Source: Aliterella atlantica CENA595
GTDB lineage: Bacteria; Cyanobacteriota; Cyanobacteriia; Cyanobacteriales; Chroococcidiopsidaceae
Length of the DNA stretch: 64,000 nucleotides
Direction: 5' to 3'
NCBI RefSeq assembly: GCF_000952155.1
Contig: NZ_JYON01000003.1
Location: 1 to 64,000, forward strand
Part shown: in pieces, positions 53,817 to 62,831 of the stretch
Position numbering within the stretch: the first letter of the stretch is position 1
Layout of the letters: every line of letters starts with the position of its first letter
Translations under genes and position numbers: made by a program
The notes under the pieces: generated by a model
The model's input: the letters and a program-made list of their open reading frames with translations, nothing else
Told to the model about the DNA's origin: nothing
The model's database searches: none

Positions 53817-54957
53817 TGCCGAAAATTTAGCTATTGCTTCGCAATTAATTAATTGTTTTGGCTCGGCGCGGGGTGGTACTCAAGGCGAACTAGATCGGCT
53901 GTTGCAAGAATTAGAAGGTGATAGTCCTGATTATCGCCTCAAACGGGGACTAGCTCATCTGCTCAAAAGTGCTTGCGAGTTTGAAGTTGTCAGTCCTTTA
54001 GAACCTTCATTGCTGAGAGAACGAGTATTTAGTTTATCGGCGTTAAGCGTTCCTAGTATTGCTCAAAGCAGTCAAACTCTAGATAAATTAGCTTTGCAAC
54101 TTAGCCAGGAATTAGATAGAGAAGTTATACCTGCACAAATTCAGGACGGACTTTATGCAGACTTGGCAGAAAATAAGGTGTTGACTAACTTTGATGAACC
54201 TACACCAGAAGAATTGCTGCACAAATACAATCTTTCTCAGGTGCAAGGCGTATTTTATCGAGCAAGTCAGTTAGTCTTAAATGCTCATCGTAATGTACCA
54301 GGAGAGTATAAGCTGTTGTTTCGCTATCTGAAGTTGTTTCAGTTGATGGCTTATATTGAGGGCGAAGCCGATCGCGGGTTTACAATTACAATTGATGGGG
54401 CTACTAGCTTGTTTAAACCTAGTACGCGCTATGGGCTGGCGATCGCTAAAATGATTCCAGCACTTTTACACGTTACTAAGTGGAGTCTAAGCGCTACTTT
54501 ACAAACTCGCGATTTTTACACGAATAACTGGAAAACTGGCAGATTTAGCCTCGATTCTGAGTGCAATTTGGTGTCTCACTATCCGCCAGGTAAGCCTTAT
54601 GACAGTATGTTAGAAGAAGCTTTTGCTGGGCGCTGGGATACTTTAAAGTCAGAATGGGTGTTAGAGCGGGAAGTCGATTTAGTGCCGATTCCTGGGAGCG
54701 TGATGATTCCTGATTTTCGCTTAGTGCATCCTGACGGACGAAGTTTTTTATTAGAAATTGTCGGTTATTGGCGACCAGAATATCTGCAAAAAAAGTTCGC
54801 TCAAGTACGTCGTGCTGAACGTAACGATCTAATTTTGGCTATTTCCGAGCGCTTGAATCTAGAAAAAGCTGGCGTAAACTTAACAGACGTTCCAGCAAAA
54901 ATTATCTGGTTTAAAGATAAGTTATTGCCTAAAGCTGTACTGGCAGTATTAGATTAA
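53746..54957 (+). CDS. DUF790 / Bax1-like nuclease, XPB partner
   Basis: A 403-residue protein of the DUF790 family, the bacterial/archaeal counterpart of Bax1, which binds XPB helicase and cuts DNA 3' to bubbles in archaea. It begins MLPSELLMHRLSGEAIIPKR behind a GGGGGA ribosome site. The nuclease core near the C-terminus reads PDFRLVHPDGRSFLLEIVGYW, with Asp and Glu of a PD-(D/E)xK-like site, followed by RPEYLQKKFAQVRRAERNDL. It overlaps the helicase ORF by 71 bases, a strong sign that the two act together in unwinding and cutting damaged DNA. Confidence 0.88.
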   Translation: MLPSELLMHRLSGEAIIPKRLKIDAENLAIASQLINCFGSARGGTQGELDRLLQELEGDSPDYRLKRGLAHLLKSACEFEVVSPLEPSLLRERVFSLSALSVPSIAQSSQTLDKLALQLSQELDREVIPAQIQDGLYADLAENKVLTNFDEPTPEELLHKYNLSQVQGVFYRASQLVLNAHRNVPGEYKLLFRYLKLFQLMAYIEGEADRGFTITIDGATSLFKPSTRYGLAIAKMIPALLHVTKWSLSATLQTRDFYTNNWKTGRFSLDSECNLVSHYPPGKPYDSMLEEAFAGRWDTLKSEWVLEREVDLVPIPGSVMIPDFRLVHPDGRSFLLEIVGYWRPEYLQKKFAQVRRAERNDLILAISERLNLEKAGVNLTDVPAKIIWFKDKLLPKAVLAVLD

Positions 54958-55283
54958 AATGAAGGCGGATCGAAGTTGCGATCGCGCCGCATTAAATAAT
55001 CGAGAACTCGGTCTTGGCGCTCTATTGTTGCATTGATAGAAGCTAAAGTAGCATTAGTATTGCTAGAGAGGGCAACAATCGTTTCAACTGTAATTTCAAC
55101 ATCTGCCCTTAGATGGTCAACATCTGCCCTTAATTGGTCGAGTTGACTTTGCATCCTTTCCTGAGTTTCTACCAGCCTGTCTACTCGTGCATCCGTCGCT
55201 TCAGCACGTCTAGCAACTGCTACTAATATATCTGTAACGGTTTGCAAGTTATCTTCAACTCTGTTTAGGCGATCGACTTCCAT
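54954..55283 (-). CDS. Small coiled-coil protein
   Basis: A 109-residue protein that is almost entirely a coiled coil (about residues 5-95), with heptads visible in LNRVEDNLQTVTDILVAVARR and in the duplicated DQLRADVDHLRADVE. Such short coiled-coil proteins are common in cyanobacteria and have no assigned role. Its stop overlaps the DUF790 stop by four bases on the opposite strand. Confidence 0.65.
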   Translation of the reverse strand: MEVDRLNRVEDNLQTVTDILVAVARRAEATDARVDRLVETQERMQSQLDQLRADVDHLRADVEITVETIVALSSNTNATLASINATIERQDRVLDYLMRRDRNFDPPSF

Positions 55284-55430
55284 TTGTTTTATCTGATTGC
55301 TGCTTTATTAGACTTGTGAGAATAAATTTTAGGCAAAATACAGATATTCCATCTGTCACTAACTATTTAACCACTCCATGATGTAATTTTCCATAAACAA
55401 AATTATTTTGGCTTTTTCTTTCATAATAAA

Positions 55431-56573
55431 CTAAAGCTTGTTAAGCCAACTTTGCAGTGCTAAATCAATAAGTGTATTCAAATCGCAGTCAGCTTTATTT
55501 AATATAAATGGATCGAATGATTTCATGCTGTAGCTACCTATTGAACTTCGCTTACCAGGCGGAATATATGCAGCAACACTAAAATCTAGAGGCAATGTCT
55601 TCCAGTCTTTACTAGAAGAACAAATTTTCATTCTACCTAAAGAATGTCTATGCGATTTATTAGAGCCGTCATTACTCAAAGTACGCGATGTTCTACGGTC
55701 TGGTATGGGCAAGTATAAATATAGTGTAGGATTAAAACCCATATTTCGCATTTCAACACTATTATTTGCCCGTATCTCAGCACATATTTTAGTTTTGCCT
55801 CTACCATACTGAACAAAGGTTGCTCCTTTGATCTCTTGAATACGCTCATGAAAACATAAAATTCTTTCCCTAACCTGCAATATTATTTGCTTTTGTTCAG
55901 GCGAACACGGTTCAATCATCTTCGCCAATACGCTAGGAATAGGTGGTAGATGATCTTTAATGTTATGTACTCCCTCTGAAGAGTAAGCAATCTGAGATTC
56001 CCAAGTTTGTCCTGTATCTACATTTTTTAACTCAAGGTATAGTTTGTCATCTCTTTTTATGGCAATCTTAAACTCAATGAACTCAAATGATAGCTTGCTA
56101 TATTCTCTGTCGATATAATTGTGTTTATGAAAATTTGGAGTAACTGCAATCAACTTAACAGGCTGATTGTAATCTGCATCAAATAATTTCTCTTTAACAA
56201 GATTGGCATAGTATCGAGTTAATTGCTGGACAATTCCCCTATCCTGAGAGTTTTTAAGCTCAAATATTACTAGCTGCTTGTTTTGAGAAACTGAGATAAT
56301 ATCGCATCGTTCACCATTAATAGAACGTTGGCGCTCAAGAGGTATTAAATCGAAAATAACGTTCAAGTTATCCCAAATAAAGTCTTCTAAAGCTGTTTCG
56401 TTGGCAAACTGCCATGTATTGCCTGATATCTTAACTAATTTATTTAATGGAGGCATTCTAATTGCTTGTCCATTTACTGCTCTTTGTCTCGCTTTAGCGT
56501 GCAAGTTTTCTTGTTGTGCAACTATATGGCGAATATCTTTCGCTATTTTGCTGTAACGAATTTGACGGGGCAT
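55431..56573 (-). CDS. NucS-like PD-(D/E)xK nuclease
   Basis: The 380-residue protein has an N-terminal part (about 1-70) with basic helices. A nuclease core follows (about 80-180): ETALEDFIWDNLNVIFDL, GERCDIISVSQNKQLVIFELKNSQDRGIVQQ and LIAVTPNFHKHNYID. The Asp in CDII and the Glu and Lys in FELK form the PD-(D/E)xK site, and the pattern resembles the NucS/DUF91 C-terminal domain. The second half (about 205-380) has no recognised domain. It may be a DNA repair or restriction nuclease. The region is more AT-rich than its neighbours, which hints at transfer. Confidence 0.65.
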   Translation of the reverse strand: MPRQIRYSKIAKDIRHIVAQQENLHAKARQRAVNGQAIRMPPLNKLVKISGNTWQFANETALEDFIWDNLNVIFDLIPLERQRSINGERCDIISVSQNKQLVIFELKNSQDRGIVQQLTRYYANLVKEKLFDADYNQPVKLIAVTPNFHKHNYIDREYSKLSFEFIEFKIAIKRDDKLYLELKNVDTGQTWESQIAYSSEGVHNIKDHLPPIPSVLAKMIEPCSPEQKQIILQVRERILCFHERIQEIKGATFVQYGRGKTKICAEIRANNSVEMRNMGFNPTLYLYLPIPDRRTSRTLSNDGSNKSHRHSLGRMKICSSSKDWKTLPLDFSVAAYIPPGKRSSIGSYSMKSFDPFILNKADCDLNTLIDLALQSWLNKL

Positions 56574-56780
56574 TTAATCACTGTGCTGTATTGCAATTCT
56601 ATTAAGCCCTGTTTATATAAAAAACTAACAGTATTGAGTCACGAGCTAATACAGATAAATTTTTTAGGATTTTGAGCAGTTAGAACGACAGATTCTATCC
56701 AACATGACTTAAGGCAGTTTGTTAGACTGAGTTCAGCCAGGCTTTATAAGTCAATTTTTAGCAAGGACGCACTAGACCTG

Positions 56781-58262
56781 ATGATGCTATCGACCTACCC
56801 AAGTACCCTACTATCGAAAGAACTACTTGACCTGCACTATAATTCCACAAGCGATCGCTTTGATGAAACCTGGGAAGCTCCCTTATCTACTCTGCTGGGT
56901 TTGGGACGTGCAGCGGGTGCTGATTTTATCGAATTTTTCTTAGAGCGAACCAACTATATCAATTGTCAAGCAGAAGAAGACGCAATTACGAGCATCTCGC
57001 CGCGATTGTCTACGGGTGCAGGAGTAAGAGTATTTCGCGGTCAAGCTGACTGCTATGTTAGTACCAACGATTTATCATTCAACGGACTGAAAGCTGCTCT
57101 CGAAAAAGGTCTATCTATTCTCGGACTGCAACTACCTAGTCCCAATGCTTACATCCCAGAAATTAATCTAGAGATTCTTAGAGACTACGCTATTAAAAAA
57201 AATAAAGAAACTTGGCTTTCGCAATGTAGCTCTATGCGTGAAATGGGCGAAGTATTGCTAGATGCTAACGCCCAGCTAAAACTCAAAGCAAATCATGTCC
57301 AATCGAGAAGGGCAGTTTATTTTCGCGATTGGCAAGAAGTTTTGATTGCTGCTAGTGACGGTACTTTTGCAAGAGACATTCGCCTCAGCCAATCAGTAGG
57401 ATACAGTTTGTTGTGCGCTGATGGCGCAAATCGCGCCGCAATCAACCAGCGCGTCGGCGATACTAGCAAGCCAGATTTCCTCAGAACTTGGAACTACGAA
57501 GCAACAGCCCAAGAAGTAGCTGAATCCGCCGGAAAAATGCTGTACGCCGATTATATAGAATCGGGCAATTATCCGATTGTGATGGCAAATCAGTTTGGCG
57601 GCGTAATTTTTCACGAAGCTTGCGGACACTTATTGGAAACTACGCAAATTGAGCGAAAAACTACACCCTTTGCTGATAAAAAAGGGGAAAAAATTGCCCA
57701 CGAAAGCCTGACAGCTTGGGATGAAGGACTGTCATCAGAAGCTTTTGGCACAATTGATATGGACGATGAAGGAATGCCCGCCCAACGTACCTTATTAATT
57801 GAAAAAGGTATATTAAAGAATTTTATTAGCGATCGCACAGGTTCTATGCGTACCGGACACCCCAGAACTGGCAGCGGTCGTCGGCAAAATTATACCTTTG
57901 CGGCAGCGTCTCGGATGCGTAATACCTATATTGCTCCTGGCGAATATACGACAGAGGACTTGTTTGCTTCTATCGATAAAGGCATTTACTGCAAGAAAAT
58001 GGGCGGCGGTAGTGTCGGCGCGACAGGGCAATTTAACTTTGCTGTAGACGAAGCTTATCTAATTGAAAACGGTAAAGTAACCAAGCCCCTCAAAGGCGCA
58101 ACTTTAATCGGTGATGCCACAGAAATCATGAATAAGATTTCGATGTGTTCTCAAGATTTAGGGTTAGCTGCGGGTTTTTGCGGTTCAGTCAGTGGCAGCA
58201 TTTACGTAACAGTTGGGCAACCACATATCAAGGTAGATGGTATCACCATAGGCGGCAGATAA
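56781..58262 (+). CDS. tldD: TldD metalloprotease subunit
   Basis: TldD pairs with TldE to form a zinc protease that degrades unfolded peptides and trims some ribosomal peptide precursors such as microcin B17. The 493-residue protein has the zinc motif HEACGH at 278-283 within [14 protein letters not shown]; the later Cys ligand lies in the C-terminal part ([21 protein letters not shown]). The start is ATG 56781, with a second ATG directly after. The partner gene follows, separated by a repeat-containing gap of 166 bases. Confidence 0.93.
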   Translation: MMLSTYPSTLLSKELLDLHYNSTSDRFDETWEAPLSTLLGLGRAAGADFIEFFLERTNYINCQAEEDAITSISPRLSTGAGVRVFRGQADCYVSTNDLSFNGLKAALEKGLSILGLQLPSPNAYIPEINLEILRDYAIKKNKETWLSQCSSMREMGEVLLDANAQLKLKANHVQSRRAVYFRDWQEVLIAASDGTFARDIRLSQSVGYSLLCADGANRAAINQRVGDTSKPDFLRTWNYEATAQEVAESAGKMLYADYIESGNYPIVMANQFGGVIFHEACGHLLETTQIERKTTPFADKKGEKIAHESLTAWDEGLSSEAFGTIDMDDEGMPAQRTLLIEKGILKNFISDRTGSMRTGHPRTGSGRRQNYTFAAASRMRNTYIAPGEYTTEDLFASIDKGIYCKKMGGGSVGATGQFNFAVDEAYLIENGKVTKPLKGATLIGDATEIMNKISMCSQDLGLAAGFCGSVSGSIYVTVGQPHIKVDGITIGGR

Positions 58263-58266
58263 ATAC

Positions 58267-58300
58267 AGTGACCAGTTACCAGTGACCAGTTACCAGTTTA
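58267..58300. repeat. Short tandem heptamer repeat (CAGTGAC/CAGTTAC)
   Basis: Four and a half alternating units of CAGTGAC and CAGTTAC lie right after the tldD stop. It is the same family as 1295-1320, and each copy begins within a few bases of a stop codon. Confidence 0.8.
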
Positions 58301-58317
58301 AAACCGTCAACGTTATG

Positions 58318-58344
58318 TAGAGACGTAGCACTGCTACGTCTCTA
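58318..58344. repeat. GAGACGTAGC palindrome, copy 3 (tldD-tldE gap)
   Basis: TAGAGACGTAGC-ACT-GCTACGTCTCTA is a perfect twelve-pair stem. It is the third and longest copy of the family seen at 40757-40779 and 53671-53693. Confidence 0.9.
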
Positions 58345-58428
58345 TATCTGGCGGGTAACGCAAAAATTATCAATTGCAAAAACGCGCCGACAAATCGAAA
58401 ATTATCAATTTCCAACAGGTCTAATAGC

Positions 58429-59769
58429 ATGGCAAATATTACCGAACTTGCAAATTACGCCCAAGCAAGTGCCGAACAACTTGGCATTAAAAAATTTGAT
58501 ATCTACGGTTCCTCAGTAGACGAAACTAGCGTCCAAGTAGACACCGGAGAACCAAAACAAGTCAAAGCCTCAAACCGTTCTAGCGTTATGGTGCGCGTGT
58601 GGAATACCGATAATACAATGGGAGTCACAAGCACAACCGATGTAGACCCCAAAGGCTTAGAACTAGCATTAAAGACAGCCTACGAAGCTAGCTTCTTTGG
58701 AGTTAAAGACAATATCCCAGATTTTAGCCCCGAAGCAACTACACCAATTGCTGCCAAAACTGAAGAAACTGCACCCCAAGCGCCTGTATCGGAGCTAATT
58801 GAGACGCTAATCAAAGCCGAGAAAGATTTACTTGCAGCCCATAGTGCGATCGCAAGCGTACCCTATAATGGCTTATCTCAAAGGGATGTCAATAGATTTT
58901 ACCTCAATAGCGGCGGTGCAAGACGTAACGAAGCGCGTTCATACGCGTCAGTTTATCTTTATACTAGAACCGAGCAAGAAGGCAAAAAACCACGTAGTGC
59001 TGGCGCTTTTCGCATCAGCCGTTCTCTCCCTCAGCTTGATATTTCATCTTGCTTGCAAGAGGCGGCAGATAAAACAGTTAGTCATTTAAACTACGAAAAA
59101 GTCAAGACAGGCAAATATCGGGTAGTTTTCTCAGCCGATGCTTTTCTGAGCCTATTAAGTGCCTTCTCTAATTTATTTAACGCTCAAAATATTCTCGACA
59201 AACAAAGCTTATCTACACCCGAATCTTTAGGCAAGCAAATTGCTTCGCCACTATTGTCCTTTTACGACGATCCCTTGCATCCAGACAACGTCGCCGCCGA
59301 AACTTTTGATGGGGAAGGTACGCCCACGCGCAGATTGCCAATAATTACCAATGGCGTATTGAGCAATTTTATTCACAGTGCGGGTACAGCCAAACGCATG
59401 AACGCTCAACCTACAGGTCACGCTAATATTGGCGCTAAGGTGTCTGTAAGTCCCCACTTTTATCATGTCACAAGTGAAACTCCAGCCGAACGGGAATATA
59501 GCTTAGATAACGCCGAAAATGTCATATTCATCGACGATTTACAAGCTCTGCACGCAGGCGTAAAAGCCTTGCAAGGCTCTTTCTCACTGCCTTTTGATGG
59601 TTGGCTCGTCAGCAATGGTAAACTAACGAGTATTGAGTCAGCAACGGTAGCTGGAGATATTTTAGAACTGTTCCAATCGATTATTTATATCGAAAAGGAA
59701 GCAGAACTAACTCCAGGGGGAATTTGCCCTAGAGTCTGGGTTGATAACTTATCGATCGCTGGCGAGTAA
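58429..59769 (+). CDS. TldE/PmbA metalloprotease subunit
   Basis: This is the non-catalytic partner of TldD. The 446-residue protein shows the family fold (YARTEQ-like strand YLYTRTEQEGKK, then ETFDGEGTPTRRLPIITNGVLSNFIHS, and QPTGHANIGAKVSVSPHF). It lacks the HExxxH zinc site, as expected for TldE/PmbA. The ATG at 58429 fits the family start (ANITELANYAQASAEQLG). Confidence 0.92.
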   Translation: MANITELANYAQASAEQLGIKKFDIYGSSVDETSVQVDTGEPKQVKASNRSSVMVRVWNTDNTMGVTSTTDVDPKGLELALKTAYEASFFGVKDNIPDFSPEATTPIAAKTEETAPQAPVSELIETLIKAEKDLLAAHSAIASVPYNGLSQRDVNRFYLNSGGARRNEARSYASVYLYTRTEQEGKKPRSAGAFRISRSLPQLDISSCLQEAADKTVSHLNYEKVKTGKYRVVFSADAFLSLLSAFSNLFNAQNILDKQSLSTPESLGKQIASPLLSFYDDPLHPDNVAAETFDGEGTPTRRLPIITNGVLSNFIHSAGTAKRMNAQPTGHANIGAKVSVSPHFYHVTSETPAEREYSLDNAENVIFIDDLQALHAGVKALQGSFSLPFDGWLVSNGKLTSIESATVAGDILELFQSIIYIEKEAELTPGGICPRVWVDNLSIAGE

Positions 59770-59771
59770 AC

Positions 59772-60755
59772 TTAGATTTGTTGTGGTGTCCAGGTAGGAC
59801 CATTACAGCGAGGACCTGCTGCCGTCCAGAGCAAGCGATCTATGCACATCCGGCGTGCCTCCATGCCGATATCCCAGGCATGATAAATTATGTATTCTTG
59901 ACCGCCTGGACTTACTGCAATCGAGTTGTGACCAGGACCTAATACGCGATCGCTTATCGATCGCAGCACTCGCGGTCCCGATTCATTTCCCGCATCCGAG
60001 TAGGAACCCATCACCCGATCGGCAACGCCATAATCAACTCCGTAGGTGTCCGTTTCCCAACGCCCACCACTGTAAAAGCAGTAGTATTTGTTTTTGTGTT
60101 TGCGAACGCAAGGTCCTTCTAAGGTATGCCAATCGTACACGCCACCATACATCGGGCGATCGCTTAAAAACCGTTGCCAATCATGACGGGCGCGTAACAC
60201 CACCTTTGTTTCCCCTGCTAACTTCGTCATAGTTAGCAGGCGATCGACTACCAGTGCGGTTCCCGCCCGTACGCCATTTTCTGTATCGAGAAAATCTTGG
60301 GCAAAGAACAGATACCACTGCCCGTCATCGTCTTGGAAAGGGCTAGGATCGATCGCAAACGGACAAGTTTCGAGAGCGACTAATGGCTCACCTAGATCCT
60401 GATACGGTCCTAAAGGTTCAGAACTGGTAGCAACCCGTAGCTGATGATTTTTATCCTCATGCCCAACGGAGTAATACAGGTAAAAAAGCCCTTCGTGGTA
60501 AGCAACTTCAGGCGCCCAAAAGTTATTTCCTAGTGCAGGATCGGGGCGTAGCATCGCGTTTCCAGCAAATTGCCAGTTGACTAAATCTGCCGATTGCAGT
60601 ACGGGAAATACTCGCTGCTTAGGACTATCATCTACCTGCCCCGCAGCTTCCGCCGGACCTGTAGCGATCGCGTAATATATACTTTGATGCTGCCAAACAA
60701 AGGGATCGGCAAAATACTCTGGATAAACTGGATTGGTGTAGGTTGACGCTACCAT
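59772..60755 (-). CDS. Glycoside hydrolase family 43 protein
   Basis: A five-bladed beta-propeller of the GH43 type, about 327 residues. The catalytic Asp base is in NPVYPEYFADPFVW near the start, the pKa-modulating Asp in FAIDPSPFQDDDGQWYLFFAQD, and the acid Glu in LEGPCVRKHKNKYYCFYSGG. Such enzymes cut arabinose- or xylose-containing glycans; no signal peptide is seen, so it would act in the cytoplasm. I chose ATG 60755, whose A overlaps the last base of the TGA stop of the upstream dioxygenase (TGATG); a TTG one codon earlier is possible. Confidence 0.88.
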   Translation of the reverse strand: MVASTYTNPVYPEYFADPFVWQHQSIYYAIATGPAEAAGQVDDSPKQRVFPVLQSADLVNWQFAGNAMLRPDPALGNNFWAPEVAYHEGLFYLYYSVGHEDKNHQLRVATSSEPLGPYQDLGEPLVALETCPFAIDPSPFQDDDGQWYLFFAQDFLDTENGVRAGTALVVDRLLTMTKLAGETKVVLRARHDWQRFLSDRPMYGGVYDWHTLEGPCVRKHKNKYYCFYSGGRWETDTYGVDYGVADRVMGSYSDAGNESGPRVLRSISDRVLGPGHNSIAVSPGGQEYIIYHAWDIGMEARRMCIDRLLWTAAGPRCNGPTWTPQQI

Positions 60756-61606
60756 CAATACTGGAAATTCACGTAGGTTTCTCTCGCTTCTTCAGGCAAC
60801 TGCTCTACGGTTTGACAGCGAAGCAACTGCTGAAGTTGAGGCGATAAGTTATTGTAATAATCTTGCCCCAGCGTTAAATCTACCTTATGGGTATGAAGCC
60901 AATGCATGACATAACCCATCACAATCATCGGGCGTGGCTGCGGTGTCCTGTTGGGCGTACCTCGATGCAGTGCTAGGGGCGATCGCACCATTACATCTCC
61001 AGGCTGCATGAAAAACTGCTCCATCGCAATTTCCCTTGCCCGAATTTTGACCAATCCCTCCTCACGCGGCATAACGTGCGTTCCTCGCGCCATCTCAAAG
61101 GGACCATTGTCAGCAGTCACTTCTACCAAGGGAAAATTAACTGCTAGCGCATACAAGGGCGTGACAATGCGATCGCAAAATAGCGGACGAAAATCGCGAT
61201 GGATCTCTTGATACTCCGATCCTTGCATGGGAATATCTGCCGCTAGCTGAACTAGCTTGTATTCTTGATAAAACACGCGCTCGAGTATGCCTAAAATGGT
61301 CTGATTGGCAAATACCGCTGTGTTGGCAAACGGAGCCACCCAAGGCAATGTCACATAGCCGCGAGCAGTCCCTCTAGGAGCTACTCCACCTGGTTGCTGT
61401 TGCCGCTTTTGAAATAAAGCATCAAAGGCAACTGCCCATTCTTCAATTAGTTCGCTATCAAATAGTCCGCGAATTACACAAATTCCGTCTCGATTCAAAT
61501 CTTCTGCAAACCGATCGATATCGACCTCTGTGAAGTTTGCAGTACCTAGCTTGCCAACCATTTTGCTGCTTGCTCCAATTCTGGATGCTGGGGCTACATT
61601 TTGCAT
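60755..61606 (-). CDS. Phytanoyl-CoA dioxygenase (PhyH) family protein
   Basis: A 283-residue Fe(II)/2-oxoglutarate oxygenase of the PhyH family. Iron ligands are probably His and Asp in EIHRDFRPL and His in LALHRGTPNRTPQPRP; the following Arg would bind 2-oxoglutarate. The N-terminal part (DLNRDGICVIRGLFDSELIEEW) is typical of the family. The substrate is unknown. Its stop overlaps the start of the GH43 gene, so the two are translated together. Confidence 0.85.
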   Translation of the reverse strand: MQNVAPASRIGASSKMVGKLGTANFTEVDIDRFAEDLNRDGICVIRGLFDSELIEEWAVAFDALFQKRQQQPGGVAPRGTARGYVTLPWVAPFANTAVFANQTILGILERVFYQEYKLVQLAADIPMQGSEYQEIHRDFRPLFCDRIVTPLYALAVNFPLVEVTADNGPFEMARGTHVMPREEGLVKIRAREIAMEQFFMQPGDVMVRSPLALHRGTPNRTPQPRPMIVMGYVMHWLHTHKVDLTLGQDYYNNLSPQLQQLLRCQTVEQLPEEARETYVNFQY

Positions 61607-61742
61607 TTAAGCAGAGCAAAATGTAGCTTGCTATACTTTTCTATTCTGCCCAAAGTTATAAGCACAACAGCAAAATTAGTATCAAGTCTTTAAAAATCGC
61701 AATCTTTTTGCTCAAAAACTCCATCTGGCATTGCGCGACCTT

Positions 61743-61770
61743 AAATTACGAATTACGAATTACGAATTAC
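61743..61770. repeat. AATTACG tandem repeat
   Basis: Three to four copies of the unit AATTACG stand just after the txlA stop. The complementary unit CGTAATT also starts the intergenic elements at 270 and 11249, so all three belong to one dispersed short repeat. Confidence 0.7.
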
Positions 61771-61773
61771 CTT

Positions 61774-62355
61774 CTACCCTGCGCTGCGCGACTGTCCGCT
61801 ATGCAAGCGCGGATCGTCTGAATTTGGTGCAGCAGGGGCAGAAAACTTAGAAACTTGACCTCTATTACTTTGAGCGTACGGTAAAGGAGATTCGGCAATC
61901 AAAGCATCTAAATTGCTGCTCATAATCGTGCGGGGTTGCTTACCTACAGTTTGAGCGATCGCATTTCCATCTTTGCCCATAAATACAAAATGCGGAATCC
62001 CATCTACCCGATACTTTAAAATCTCTGGCAGCCATTTAGTGTTATCTACGTTCAGCATGACAAAATTTACTGACTTATCGTAGTCTTTCTCTAATTGAGC
62101 AATATCAGGAGCCATCGCCTGACAGCTACTACACCAATTAGCATAAAATTCCATCAAAGTCGGCTTACCATTACTTAGAGCAACTTCCAATGGGGTAGAT
62201 TGCTCGTCCAAAGTAGCTAAAGAAACTGTGTTACCTTGAGTTTTCAAGCCTAAAAACAAAGCTACACTCAAAGCAACAGCTACTAAAACAATTAATAAAT
62301 TTCTAACTTTTGCTCCCACACTTACCTGCGCGGGTTGCCCTACATTCTCTGTCAT
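61774..62355 (-). CDS. txlA: Membrane-anchored thioredoxin-like protein (TxlA/HCF164 type)
   Basis: A 193-residue protein with an N-terminal transmembrane helix (about 18-37) and a thioredoxin domain (about 45-160) facing away from the cytoplasm. The active site is WCSSC (Cys75, Cys78), with the cis-Pro loop in GIPHFVFM. HCF164, the plant counterpart, takes electrons from CcdA to reduce thylakoid lumen proteins such as apocytochromes. The C-terminal tail (about 160-193) is Ser/Ala/Pro-rich and variable. Confidence 0.88.
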   Translation of the reverse strand: MTENVGQPAQVSVGAKVRNLLIVLVAVALSVALFLGLKTQGNTVSLATLDEQSTPLEVALSNGKPTLMEFYANWCSSCQAMAPDIAQLEKDYDKSVNFVMLNVDNTKWLPEILKYRVDGIPHFVFMGKDGNAIAQTVGKQPRTIMSSNLDALIAESPLPYAQSNRGQVSKFSAPAAPNSDDPRLHSGQSRSAG

Positions 62356-62426
62356 AAATTTAAATTATTAAGCGTAGATAACATTTTCCACAATTTTAGT
62401 CTAACTTTAACTTCCTCTTTAGACTT

Positions 62427-62831
62427 ATGAAAAAACGAGTAACTCTAACTTTTCCCAAGCGTACTATTCAAATGCCAGTCACTTACAGACTAGCTAAAGA
62501 TTTTAACGTTGCTGCTAACATTATCCGCGCCCAAGTAGCGCCCAACCAAATCGGCAAATTAGTTCTAGAATTATCAGGAGACATCGACCAACTAGAAGCT
62601 GCTATCGATTGGATGCGATCGCAAAACATTGGTGTATCGCAAGCTTTAGCCGAAATTGTCATCGACCGCGATATTTGTGTAGACTGCGGTTTATGTACGG
62701 GAGTATGCCCTACAGAGGCTTTGACATTAAACCCTGAGACATTTCAGCTAATATTTACGCGATCGCGCTGTATCGTCTGCGAACAGTGTATCCCTACTTG
62801 TCCGGTGCAAGCAATCTCAACTAACCTCTAA
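62427..62831 (+). CDS. NIL domain ferredoxin
   Basis: A 134-residue protein with an N-terminal NIL domain (about 1-75, related to the regulatory domain of methionine ABC transporters) and two [4Fe-4S] motifs: CVDCGLCTGVC (Cys84, 87, 90, 94) and CIVCEQCIPTC (Cys115, 118, 121, 125), each followed by Pro as usual. It should be a soluble electron carrier, possibly in sulfur or methionine metabolism. The stop overlaps the DUF3616 gene stop on the other strand by four bases. Confidence 0.9.
   Translation: MKKRVTLTFPKRTIQMPVTYRLAKDFNVAANIIRAQVAPNQIGKLVLELSGDIDQLEAAIDWMRSQNIGVSQALAEIVIDRDICVDCGLCTGVCPTEALTLNPETFQLIFTRSRCIVCEQCIPTCPVQAISTNL

Noticed and set aside
56781..59769. RiPP maturation cluster around TldD/TldE
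   Set aside because: No precursor-like short gene or modifying enzyme is adjacent; TldD/E are widespread housekeeping genes.
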